A stretch of 15,141 bases of DNA from Bacteroidales bacterium (GCA_004557285.1 SFEK01000042.1:1-15141), one strand, 5' to 3'; shown: positions 7,901 to 13,581, counted from the first letter of the stretch. Numbers and translations are program-made. Notes: generated from the letters alone by a model not told the origin.

Positions 7901-8083
7901 GACACCAATGAGCGGTTCGCCCGAGGCATCGCGAACGACACCGCGCACGTGCATGCTCTTTGCCTGTTGTGGAAGGATAGAGGTCGTGGCTTCCTGAACT
8001 TCGGAAGCACCTCCTACTAAAGGACTCAATGACAGCGCGGCAATCGTCATACCGACCATCATGTTTTTCTTTAACATTTCCAT
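4985..8083 (-). CDS. susC: SusC/RagA-family TonB-dependent transporter
   Basis: A 1032-residue outer-membrane receptor that imports oligosaccharides with its SusD partner, powered by TonB. After a signal peptide (about 1-26) comes a carboxypeptidase-regulatory-like domain (about 45-118, with RGVVRDASGEPLIGVSV and FSYVGFKT). Next are the TonB-box segment DEVVVVGYGT (123-132), the plug with LRIRGSASISAGTDPLYVVDG and GSRGANGVVMITTKKG (235-250), and a long beta-barrel ending in the typical aromatic residue (NVKF). There is no N-terminal STN domain, so it is a plain transporter and not an anti-sigma transducer. ATG at 8083 is used; Met3 is also possible. Expression probably comes from the promoter at 8134-8141, and susD follows after 20 nt. 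The substrate is inferred only from context. Confidence 0.96.
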   Translation of the reverse strand: MEMLKKNMMVGMTIAALSLSPLVGGASEVQEATTSILPQQAKSMHVRGVVRDASGEPLIGVSVVPSDALRQGVITNAEGKYDVVVKGGTTLRFSYVGFKTQSIEVKPGATYDVTMVEDNDMMDEVVVVGYGTMKKSDLTGSTYSIRNEAITSVMASNPIEALQGKSTGVAVFTNNQPGAAPTLRIRGSASISAGTDPLYVVDGFALTDGDMNDINPADIESMEILKDASATAIYGSRGANGVVMITTKKGSQGRRNISLHANMGVKMRSRLIETISGQDFVDYINAANVAQGGSKPFPNGYNGPFYDWQKEVIKSSALTQDYGLTLDGQSGDTRYMFSAGYYDEEGLLDKTGFEKFSLHSNLEQKFNQWFTIGANMQLTSSRQNKLVDVLTNDIFRYGWPTDCPYNEDGSFNIVQHGEVFNPLADMAATTDRVKNIRFIGNFFAQVDFTDHLNYRLNIGYDTKTANEYQFVSSQNSKGLQSGSTTSSGAHRWARQESRLMDHILSYSNQWGDHRMSLTGVYSWQDYKFRYSKMSANFTNDALGAWDFSGADQASLKAESDIYSNRLISWTARGTYAYKDRYLLTATVRFDGSSRFGADSKWGTFPSVGLAWRASEEDFLKDNKVITELKIRGSYGITGNQEIGNYQSLARLATSTSNANYSDGKTSLQGFYESVGNSKLKWESTNQLDLGFDLSLFDRIHMNFDFYDRQTKDLLYTVPIPSTSGFSSVLSNVGKVSNQGFEFAVSADVFKNKDWKVTVGANFTYNTNEIKKLYDGADRITVYDGTASTGIARVLEVGQPVNGVYTYHSLGIIKSQEQLDKYLEKMPSLNGLVGIGSEMYQDVNKDGKLSIDDAQCVGSIEPKYFYGFNLGVQYKDFKLQVYGQGAFKYASMAGSEDFYNNGSKWAVAYQNTGNYSLWVDNNVKNQLGVPSVDGYADMWSTSNPGGSAPAIGAKGVVLSDRTNADWSYFILKNIQMSYDFTKLVNSKYIKGLLFNVNLQNFFTSANHIGYNPENGDVSNPYGKTVMFGLNVKF

Positions 8084-8133
8084 AAAAGTTGTTTTAATAG
8101 TGTTTAAAAGGTATTTAAATTATCAATACAGCG

Positions 8134-8141
8134 CAAAAATA
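8134..8141 (-). promoter_or_regulatory. susC -7 promoter box
   Basis: Read on the minus strand this is TATTTTTG, matching TAnnTTTG, and is followed by CGC, as in many Bacteroidota promoters. It lies about 50 nt upstream of the susC ATG. The nearest TTG elements are 12 and 23 nt upstream, not the usual 19-21, and they fall within or beside a palindrome, which suggests regulated use. Confidence 0.55.
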
Positions 8142-8154
8142 GCATAAATATTTC

Positions 8155-8169
8155 AATTGTATGACAATT
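8155..8169. promoter_or_regulatory. Palindromic operator candidate over the susC -33 region
   Basis: AATTGT-ATG-ACAATT is a perfect 6-bp inverted repeat with a 3-bp spacer. It is centred where the -33 element of the susC promoter should be. A repressor or activator dimer could bind here. No regulator gene is present in the window. Confidence 0.4.
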
Positions 8170-8202
8170 AAATAGTATTTAACATTATTAATTGCCTGCA
8201 AC

Positions 8203-8238
8203 CTATAATTTACAATCAAATAACTATAATTTTTGATT
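8203..8238. promoter_or_regulatory. Inverted and direct repeats upstream of GH2 promoter
   Basis: AATCAAA (8214-8220) and TTTGATT (8232-8238) form a perfect 7-bp inverted repeat with an 11-bp spacer. CTATAATTT occurs at 8203 and again at 8224, 21 bp apart, about two helical turns. The site ends about 15 bp before the -33 TTG of the GH2 promoter, a usual place for an activator. The region is AT-rich, so chance is not excluded. Confidence 0.35.
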
Positions 8239-8252
8239 ATTTCATTATTTCC

Positions 8253-8284
8253 TTGATTTATATAAAGAATTATCACTACTTTTG
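8253..8284 (+). promoter_or_regulatory. Promoter of the GH2 gene
   Basis: TTG (8253-8255), a 21-nt spacer and TACTTTTG (8277-8284) match the Bacteroidota -33/-7 promoter. The box overlaps the first possible upstream start codon, so translation must begin at the later ATG at 8357, with a leader of about 65 nt. Confidence 0.7.
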
Positions 8285-8356
8285 TACATCAATGGCTATC
8301 TATTGTCATGTGAAAGACAATCATCAACAAACCGACTATCCTATAAACTGTCAACC

Positions 8357-10477
8357 ATGAAAAAAATGAGATTTACCTTTTTACTCGCTTGTCTATATAC
8401 CTTATTATATATATATGCACAAAACCCATTATCCACCCTCGACGACCTGCGCTCGCAACCGCTATGCCAAGCGTGGCAGTTTGGCTTTGAGGGAGAAACA
8501 GGCATCCACACGGTTAACCTGCCTCACACCTGGAACCAAATGGATGCCCAAAACAAGGTGAGCAACAGCAAGGACAAGGCCAATGCCTACAAGCGAGGCA
8601 AGGGCATCTATACCCGACATCTTGCCGTGCCTGAATCCTACAAGGGCAAAAAACGGGTGTTTGTGCGGTTCGAGGCGGCGGGACAGACAGCTGCCGTCTT
8701 TTTGAACGACAAGCTCGTGGGCGAACACCTCGGGGCATTCACCGCCTTCTGCATCGAACTGACCCACGACATCAACTATGGCGGCGACAACCTGCTGAGG
8801 GTGGAAGTGGACAACCGCTGGAGAGCCGACCTTGCTCCCCTGTCGGGAGGATTTGCCATCATGGGAGGGCTTTACCGGCCGGCAGAACTGATTGTCACCG
8901 ACCTGCTGTGCATCAATCCTTTATATTATGGTTCGCAGGGGGTATTCGTTGACACCAAAAACAATGGCGAGGTGAACATCCGCACGCACCTGCATCTCGG
9001 CAAATATTCCGACGGGCGTATGACTACCACCATACCGCACACACAAGCCAACGTTGAGGTAAGCATCTATGACGCCGACAACCACATGGTGGCGCACCAT
9101 GTGCAGACGGCAACCTGCAGGAGCGGCAACGACGAAGTGGTGGTGTCGCCTCTACACATCGACAATCCTCAACTGTGGATGGGCAAGCAGCATCCTTGTC
9201 TTTACACCGCACATGTCAAGGTGTCGTCGGCCGAAGGCGTTGACGAACAGAAGGTAAAGTTCGGTTTCCGCGAAGTGGCCCTCACCCAAGACAAGGGCTT
9301 TACGCTCAACGGCATGACCTATCCCGTGTATGGCGTGAGCAGGCATCAGGACTTGCACGACAAGGGTTGGGCATTGACACACGAGGACAATCAGAAAGAC
9401 ATGGACATCATGCACGAAATGGGAGCAACGGCCATCCGCATGGCGCATTATCCGCAGAGCAAAGACATCCACGAGATAGCCGACTCGATGGGATTCCTGG
9501 TTTGGGATGAGGTGCCTCTCGTCAACGAGGTGCGCGACACTCCGGCATTTGACCGCAACACCCGCGAGATGATGCTCGAAATGATTTATCAGCTGTACAA
9601 CCATCCCTCCGTCTGCTGGTGGGGACTGTACAACGAGATTGACTACCCCCATACATCTTCCACCCAAACCATCTTCCACCAGCTGAACGACCTGGCGCAC
9701 CAGCAGGGCGGCAACAGGCTCACCGCCTCTGCCAGCAACAAGGGGCTGCGCTATTACAACGGCATTGCCGACATGCCTGCATGGAACAACTATCCGGGGT
9801 GGTACTGGATGTTGAGATGGCCGAAGGAGGAAAACAACAAAGGGCGTGTGCAGGGATTTGGCGAATGGATGGATTATCGCTACAACGAACTGGGCGGCAG
9901 GAGGTTTGCCATCAGCGAATATGGAGCAGGCGGCAACCCCGAACACCATTTGGAGGGCGCGCTTCCCGAGCAGTTGGAAAAAACACTCAATGCTCCTTTC
10001 CATCCCGAAGAGTGGCAGAACTATGTGCACGAGGAGACATGGCGCACCATCAAAGCCCACCAGCATCAGTTGTGCGGCTCGTTCATCTGGGCCATGTTCG
10101 ACTTCATCGTGCCCGGATGGAGCGAAGGAGGCATGGTCAATCTCAACACCAAGGGATTGGTGACTCACGACCGAAAGATGAAAAAAGATGCCTTCTACTT
10201 CTACAAGGCCAACTGGACAACGGCTCCGACGACCTATATCTGCTCGCAAAGGATGACCGAACGTCATCAGGCAGAAACCGACATCAAGGTCTATTCCAAC
10301 TGCGACACCGTGACGCTCTACATCAACGGCAAGAAGGTGGCAAAAGGCTCACCCGACGACATCCGCGTATGCACCTTCAAGAATTGCCGTCTGAAAAAGG
10401 GGAAGAACATCATCAAGGCCGTGGGATGCAAGGGCAAGCAAAAGACAATTTCAGAAATGGAAACCGTCGTTTGTTAA
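8357..10477 (+). CDS. GH2 glycoside hydrolase (beta-galactosidase-like)
   Basis: A 706-residue retaining glycoside hydrolase of family 2. Members are beta-galactosidases, beta-glucuronidases or beta-mannosidases. Residues 1-21 are a signal peptide ending IYA before Q22. A jelly-roll domain (about 40-185) and an immunoglobulin-like domain (about 190-305) precede the TIM barrel. The barrel carries GVSRHQDLHDKGWAL (326-340), the stretch from MGATAIRMAHYP to FLVWDEVPL (355-388), LYNEID with acid/base Glu427, and ISEYGAGG with nucleophile Glu521. The C-terminal piece with VYSNCDTVTLYINGK (645-659) resembles the DUF4982-type domain. The start was chosen because the promoter -7 box overlaps the longer frame and the signal peptide begins here. 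The gene is transcribed away from susC, with a shared regulatory region. Beta-galactosidase is the default guess; the exact sugar cannot be told from sequence alone. The stop codon lies inside a TTAAC octamer array. Confidence 0.9.
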   Translation: MKKMRFTFLLACLYTLLYIYAQNPLSTLDDLRSQPLCQAWQFGFEGETGIHTVNLPHTWNQMDAQNKVSNSKDKANAYKRGKGIYTRHLAVPESYKGKKRVFVRFEAAGQTAAVFLNDKLVGEHLGAFTAFCIELTHDINYGGDNLLRVEVDNRWRADLAPLSGGFAIMGGLYRPAELIVTDLLCINPLYYGSQGVFVDTKNNGEVNIRTHLHLGKYSDGRMTTTIPHTQANVEVSIYDADNHMVAHHVQTATCRSGNDEVVVSPLHIDNPQLWMGKQHPCLYTAHVKVSSAEGVDEQKVKFGFREVALTQDKGFTLNGMTYPVYGVSRHQDLHDKGWALTHEDNQKDMDIMHEMGATAIRMAHYPQSKDIHEIADSMGFLVWDEVPLVNEVRDTPAFDRNTREMMLEMIYQLYNHPSVCWWGLYNEIDYPHTSSTQTIFHQLNDLAHQQGGNRLTASASNKGLRYYNGIADMPAWNNYPGWYWMLRWPKEENNKGRVQGFGEWMDYRYNELGGRRFAISEYGAGGNPEHHLEGALPEQLEKTLNAPFHPEEWQNYVHEETWRTIKAHQHQLCGSFIWAMFDFIVPGWSEGGMVNLNTKGLVTHDRKMKKDAFYFYKANWTTAPTTYICSQRMTERHQAETDIKVYSNCDTVTLYINGKKVAKGSPDDIRVCTFKNCRLKKGKNIIKAVGCKGKQKTISEMETVVC

Positions 10478-10508
10478 CTTGTTAACTCGTTAACTTTTCG
10501 TTATTCAC
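10474..10508. repeat. Three tandem TTAACNNG octamers, second copy
   Basis: TTAACTTG, TTAACTCG and TTAACTTT at an 8-bp period are followed by TCGTTATTCAC. Apart from one missing unit and one base in the tail this equals the array at 3176-3218. The TAA stop of the GH2 gene (10475-10477) is formed by the first unit, so the repeat extends into the reading frame. Confidence 0.85.
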
Positions 10509-10533
10509 CACACCGACAACCATCAAAACATAA

Positions 10534-10571
10534 AAGCGAGACAAACAAAAAACACTTTGCTTGTCTCGCTT
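10534..10571 (-). terminator. Terminator of the DUF2795 gene
   Basis: AAGCGAGACAA (10534-10544) and TTGTCTCGCTT (10561-10571) form a perfect 11-bp stem with a 16-nt loop. On the minus strand the stem runs into TTTTATGTTTT, a good U-rich tail for the gene ending at 10600. It may also slow plus-strand readthrough from the GH2 gene, although there is no T-run on that side. Confidence 0.65.
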
Positions 10572-10599
10572 ATGCTGAATTACTCGAAGTAATTGATTA

Positions 10600-10821
10600 T
10601 CAATACTCGTCCTCGTTGAACAAGAAATCTTCTTTGGTAGGATAGTCGGGCCAGATGTCTTCGATGCTTTCATAGACATCACCCTCGTCTTCAATTTCCT
10701 GCAAATTTTCCAACACTTCGAGTGGTGCGCCCGAACGGATGGCATAATCAATCAACTCGTCTTTGGTTGCAGGCCATGGCGCATCTTCAAGTTTTGAGGC
10801 TAATTCTAGTGTCCAATACAT
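10600..10821 (-). CDS. DUF2795 small acidic protein
   Basis: A 73-residue cytoplasmic protein of unknown function, matching the small Bacteroidota DUF2795 family. The segment WPATKDELIDYAIRSGAP (16-33) followed by VLENLQEIEDEGDVYESIEDIWPDYP is characteristic, as is the strongly acidic end FNEDEY. There is no signal peptide or membrane segment. It has its own promoter overlapping the end of the adenosyltransferase gene and ends in a clear terminator, so it can be expressed alone. A link to cobalamin metabolism is suggested only by position. Confidence 0.88.
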   Translation of the reverse strand: MYWTLELASKLEDAPWPATKDELIDYAIRSGAPLEVLENLQEIEDEGDVYESIEDIWPDYPTKEDFLFNEDEY

Positions 10822-10852
10822 ACTTCTTTGTTTTAAATTAGTATTTACGCCG

Positions 10853-10882
10853 CAAAAGTAATATATTTTTTCTTATTATCAA
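10853..10882 (-). promoter_or_regulatory. Promoter of the DUF2795 gene
   Basis: On the minus strand TTG (10882-10880), a 19-nt spacer and TACTTTTG (10860-10853) give a textbook Bacteroidota promoter followed by CGGCGTAAATA. The -33 TTG overlaps the TGA stop of the upstream adenosyltransferase gene. The leader is about 25 nt. Confidence 0.75.
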
Positions 10883-11436
10883 GGATTCTGCCATGTTTTT
10901 TCTCTTGCACCGAGAATAAAATTCAATTTTCTTGCCAATACGAACAAGTAATCTGACAGACGGTTCATATATTGCAGCACTTCAGGAGCTACAGTGGTGG
11001 TTTCGGCAAGGAAGAAGATTCTTCGCTCCGCACGACGGCATACCGCACGGCATACATGGGTCTGCGCAGCCACCTTGGAACCACCAGGCAGGATGAAGTC
11101 ATTGAGCACGGGGATGCTCGAATTGATGGTATCTATCTCGCGTTCGAGTTTTTCCACCTCGGCAGGATTGAGGATGCTATATGGCGAAAGCTCTGTCTGG
11201 CTCTTGTCTGTGGCCAGATAAGAGCATACGGTAAACAGGTTGCGCTGTATATCGAAAATCATCTCTTTGTCGTCAGCATCTTTCATTGTAGCCGCCAACA
11301 GGCCCAACTGTGAGCTCAATTCGTCAACTGTACCGTAAGCCTCAATTCTTGAGTTCGTTTTTCTTACTCTTACGCCACCAATAAGGCTGGTCATTCCCCC
11401 ATCGCCTTCCTTTGTAAAAACCTTGGTTATCTTCAT
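10879..11436 (-). CDS. pduO: PduO-type ATP:cob(I)alamin adenosyltransferase
   Basis: A 185-residue enzyme that transfers the adenosyl group of ATP to cob(I)alamin or cobyrinate, giving the B12 coenzyme form. The N-terminal ATP-binding segment TKEGDGGMTSLIGGVRVRK (8-26) shows the family TxxGDxGxTSL pattern, with EGDGG in place of the more usual TGDKG. RIEAYGTVDELSSQLG (30-45), LNDFILPGGS (111-120), CRAVCRRAERR (129-139) and MNRLSDYLFVLAR (157-169) complete the five-helix PduO/MMAB signature. It lies 12 nt after the SAM-methyltransferase-like gene and is probably co-transcribed with it. It likely supplies cofactor for B12 enzymes elsewhere; none is in the window, and I see no cobalamin riboswitch. 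Confidence 0.93.
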   Translation of the reverse strand: MKITKVFTKEGDGGMTSLIGGVRVRKTNSRIEAYGTVDELSSQLGLLAATMKDADDKEMIFDIQRNLFTVCSYLATDKSQTELSPYSILNPAEVEKLEREIDTINSSIPVLNDFILPGGSKVAAQTHVCRAVCRRAERRIFFLAETTTVAPEVLQYMNRLSDYLFVLARKLNFILGAREKTWQNP

Positions 11437-11448
11437 AGTCGTAACAGG

Positions 11449-12066
11449 TTAAAAGTTTATGATATAATTTTGTTTGTAACGTTTCTTTTCAAAGAACACC
11501 AACCCGCAATAATACAGGTCGAAGGTGACTACACCCGGTGTCTGTTCCACTATCGTCTGCCAGCATCTGCGCATCCCGGCATGCCGATGGATGTCGTGCA
11601 GCAAGACCATGGCTCCCTCGTGGGCCGATGACATGGCTGCATCCACCACCAAAGACACGGCAAGCTCATCATCTACAGGCGATATCCTGATGATGTCGGC
11701 CTCGGTCATCGCCGCCATGGCTGCCTCACCCGTCTTGTAGGCTGCACGGTGGCAACCTGCACGGAAATAAGCGCCGTACACCTTCTGCTGGGCACCCAAG
11801 TCGGCAATGAGCCGCGGCTGCAGATGGTTGGACAGGCGGAAACAGAGTTTGGCCGTCTTGCGGGTAAGCGCATCGAGATGTGGCAGGGCTCGCTCCATAT
11901 CGGCATAGCCGTAATAGGGACAATGCTCGTTGATGACATATCTCACCATGCGGTATGCCCAGGGCGACTGGATGCCAAAACCCCGGCAGCGGTGTATGCG
12001 GCTGAGCCAAACGACGCCACGGAGTATATGCTGTTTACAGCTGTCGGCAACATTGTTTATCATCAT
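11449..12066 (-). CDS. SAM-methyltransferase-like protein, Bacteroidota type
   Basis: A 205-residue protein whose N-terminal part (CRGFGIQSPWAYRMVRYVINEHCPYYGY, about 27-54) resembles the RHGVHSPF-type opening of a common Bacteroidota family annotated as class I SAM-dependent methyltransferase. A motif I-like strand, LIADLGAQQKVYGAYF (86-101), has D-L-G but lacks the usual glycine-rich GxGxG loop. A later ADIIRISP and VLLHDIHRHAGMRRCWQ look like the motif-4 and post-motif region of O-methyltransferases. Catalytic ability is therefore doubtful, and it may be a binding or degenerate paralogue. No signal peptide is seen. The adenosyltransferase gene follows after 12 nt. The start is uncertain: coding-like sequence continues upstream to an ATG at 12155 in another frame. 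Confidence 0.7.
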   Translation of the reverse strand: MMINNVADSCKQHILRGVVWLSRIHRCRGFGIQSPWAYRMVRYVINEHCPYYGYADMERALPHLDALTRKTAKLCFRLSNHLQPRLIADLGAQQKVYGAYFRAGCHRAAYKTGEAAMAAMTEADIIRISPVDDELAVSLVVDAAMSSAHEGAMVLLHDIHRHAGMRRCWQTIVEQTPGVVTFDLYYCGLVFFEKKRYKQNYIINF

Positions 12067-12155
12067 ACCTGGTTCAATGGTTTCTTCGTCGTGGCTGCCT
12101 TTGCGGGATGCCTCACCTGCCTTGTCGGCGGGAGTGTTTACGCTTTTCTCGCCAT
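12067..12155 (-). other. Coding-like upstream extension with frame break
   Basis: Read upstream from the ATG at 12066 the frame stays open and codon-like (DKAGEASRKGSHDEETIEPG) but contains no start codon. An ATG at 12155 begins in the neighbouring frame, reads MARKA and stops. One extra base in the run of four A at 12144-12147 would join it to the downstream gene. It is either a one-base deletion, a sequencing error, programmed slippage or chance. Confidence 0.35.
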
Positions 12156-12164
12156 TATAGTTTG

Positions 12165-12172
12165 CAAATATA
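12165..12172 (-). promoter_or_regulatory. Candidate -7 box for the methyltransferase-like gene
   Basis: The minus-strand reading TATATTTG matches TAnnTTTG. It lies only 9 nt before the ATG at 12155 and about 98 nt before the ATG at 12066. No TTG occurs at -33 spacing. Confidence 0.4.
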
Positions 12173-12225
12173 CAAATATTCTTTGAAAATCAGATTAATA
12201 TTCAAAAAAACCGAAAATATTATTG

Positions 12226-12233
12226 TACTTTTG
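12226..12233 (+). promoter_or_regulatory. -7 promoter box of sdaA
   Basis: TACTTTTG followed by CAAGCAAA is a good Bacteroidota -7 element and gives a leader of about 20 nt to the ATG at 12259. It overlaps any earlier in-frame start codon and so decides the start. A -33 TTG at proper distance is absent. Confidence 0.6.
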
Positions 12234-12258
12234 CAAGCAAATTATAAAAATACGCATC

Positions 12259-13485
12259 ATGAAATCATTAAGAGAGCTTTATAAAATTGGTATTGGACCT
12301 TCAAGCAGCCACACCATGGGACCTCACAAAGCGGCCAAGATTTTTGCCGCAAGGCATCAGGATGCCCGTGCTTTTGAGGTGACGCTTTATGGCAGTTTGG
12401 CTGCAACCGGCAAAGGGCACATGACTGATGTGGCCATCATCAACACGCTGAAGACGGTGGCTCCCACTACCATTGTCTGGCAACCCACCACGTTCTTGCC
12501 CTTCCATCCCAACGGCATGGTGTTCAAGGCCATCAACAGCGAAGGCAAGGCCGACGAGGAATGGACGGTTTATAGCATCGGCGGTGGTGCACTCTCTGAA
12601 GGCAAAGCCGAAGGCGATGAGTTCAGCACTCCCGAAGTGTATCCCCTGGGCACCCTGAGCGAAATCATGGAATGGTGCAACGACAATGGCCGCAAATACT
12701 GGGAATATGTCAACGAATGTGAGGACAGCAGCATCTGGGATTACCTGAAAGAGGTGTGGGAAACCATGAAGCAAGCGGTGGAGCGTGGCATCAACACCGA
12801 GGGGCGTCTGCCCGGACCGCTCAATCTTGCCCGCAAAGCTCCCACCTATTATGTCAAGGCCTCTGGCTACAAACAGTCGCTGCAGTCGCGCGGCTTGGTC
12901 TATGCCTACGCCTTGGCGGTGAGCGAAGAGAACGCCTCAGGAGGCACCATTGTCACGGCACCCACCTGTGGTGCTTGCGGCGTGATGCCTGCCGTGCTGT
13001 ATCATTCGTGGAAGGCGCACGACATGAGCGAAACCCGTGTGCTTCATGCGCTTGCCACCGGCGGTCTTATCGGCAACATCGTCAAGCAGAATGCCTCCAT
13101 TTCGGGTGCCGATGTGGGTTGTCAGGGCGAGGTGGGTGTAGCCTGCGCCATGGCTTCAGCAGCCGCCTGCCAGATGTTTGGCGGCAGCCCCTCGCAGATT
13201 GAATATGCGGCTGAAATGGGGTTGGAGCACCATCTGGGCATGACCTGCGACCCGATATGTGGCTTGGTGCAGATTCCGTGCATAGAGCGCAACGCCTTTG
13301 CTGCCACCCGTGCACTCGATGCCAACCTTTATGCCGCATTCTCCGACGGCATGCACCGCGTGACGTTCGACAGGGTGGTGCAGGTGATGAAGCAGACCGG
13401 CCACGACATCCCCTCATTGTACAAGGAGACAAGTGCCGGAGGACTGGCCAAAAGCTTCTCCAACATCATCAAGACAAAACTATAG
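12259..13485 (+). CDS. sdaA: L-serine dehydratase (ammonia-lyase), iron-sulfur type
   Basis: A 408-residue cytoplasmic enzyme that deaminates L-serine to pyruvate and ammonia using a [4Fe-4S] cluster. It is a single chain with the beta domain first (GIGPSSSHTMGPHKAA, 11-26) and the alpha domain second (GGTIVTAPTCGACGVMPAVLYH, 228-249). The cluster cysteines are Cys288 (ADVGCQGEVG), Cys330 (GMTCDPICG) and Cys341 (IPCIERN). Their 42- and 11-residue spacing equals that of the structurally known Legionella enzyme. The tail YKETSAGGLAKSFSNIIKTKL lacks the terminal cysteine that fills the active site in that enzyme. The chosen start begins at MKSLRELYKIGIGPSS, because the -7 box lies inside the longer frame. 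The gene stands alone between divergent and convergent neighbours. Confidence 0.95.
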   Translation: MKSLRELYKIGIGPSSSHTMGPHKAAKIFAARHQDARAFEVTLYGSLAATGKGHMTDVAIINTLKTVAPTTIVWQPTTFLPFHPNGMVFKAINSEGKADEEWTVYSIGGGALSEGKAEGDEFSTPEVYPLGTLSEIMEWCNDNGRKYWEYVNECEDSSIWDYLKEVWETMKQAVERGINTEGRLPGPLNLARKAPTYYVKASGYKQSLQSRGLVYAYALAVSEENASGGTIVTAPTCGACGVMPAVLYHSWKAHDMSETRVLHALATGGLIGNIVKQNASISGADVGCQGEVGVACAMASAAACQMFGGSPSQIEYAAEMGLEHHLGMTCDPICGLVQIPCIERNAFAATRALDANLYAAFSDGMHRVTFDRVVQVMKQTGHDIPSLYKETSAGGLAKSFSNIIKTKL

Positions 13486-13503
13486 GAAACAGGGCATAAA
13501 AAC

Positions 13504-13537
13504 GAAGATACCTTCACCGCCCCGCGAAGGTATCCTC
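13504..13537 (-). terminator. Intrinsic terminator of the sorting-domain protein gene
   Basis: In minus-strand RNA unit 2 pairs with unit 1 over 12 bp (11 Watson-Crick pairs and one G-U) around a 10-nt loop, directly followed by G and five U. Read from the plus strand the same fold has an A-C mismatch and no U-tract. It therefore fits termination of the gene ending at 13612. Confidence 0.65.
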
Positions 13538-13581
13538 AACAGTCAACGAAGGTACCTTCAACAGCCGTCGAAGGTACCTTC
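13504..13581. repeat. Four-unit 22-bp palindrome array after sdaA
   Basis: Twelve-base palindromic units start at 13504, 13526, 13548 and 13570, exactly 22 bp apart. Units 3 and 4 are the perfect palindrome GAAGGTACCTTC. Unit 1 is GAAGATACCTTC and unit 2 is GAAGGTATCCTC, whose centres GATACC and GGTATC are complementary to each other. The 10-bp linkers are related (AACAGTCAAC, AACAGCCGTC) or diverged. The units can fold as two hairpins, 1 with 2 and 3 with 4. Confidence 0.9.

Noticed and set aside
7304..8020. A 238-codon plus-strand frame inside susC
   Set aside because: It lies opposite the highly conserved TonB-box and plug region and is His/Gly/Val-rich, as expected for antisense translation.
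8282..8356. An upstream in-frame start for the GH2 gene
   Set aside because: It overlaps the -7 promoter box, and the signal peptide begins only at 8357.
9152..10267. A 371-codon open frame antisense to the GH2 gene
   Set aside because: Shadow of a clear GH2 catalytic domain; no motifs of its own.
12223..12258. An upstream in-frame start for sdaA
   Set aside because: The -7 box at 12226-12233 lies within it, and family similarity begins at the ATG at 12259.
13504..13581. A small CRISPR array
   Set aside because: The 22-bp period with 12-bp palindromes leaves only 10-bp related linkers, far too short for spacers, and there are no cas genes.
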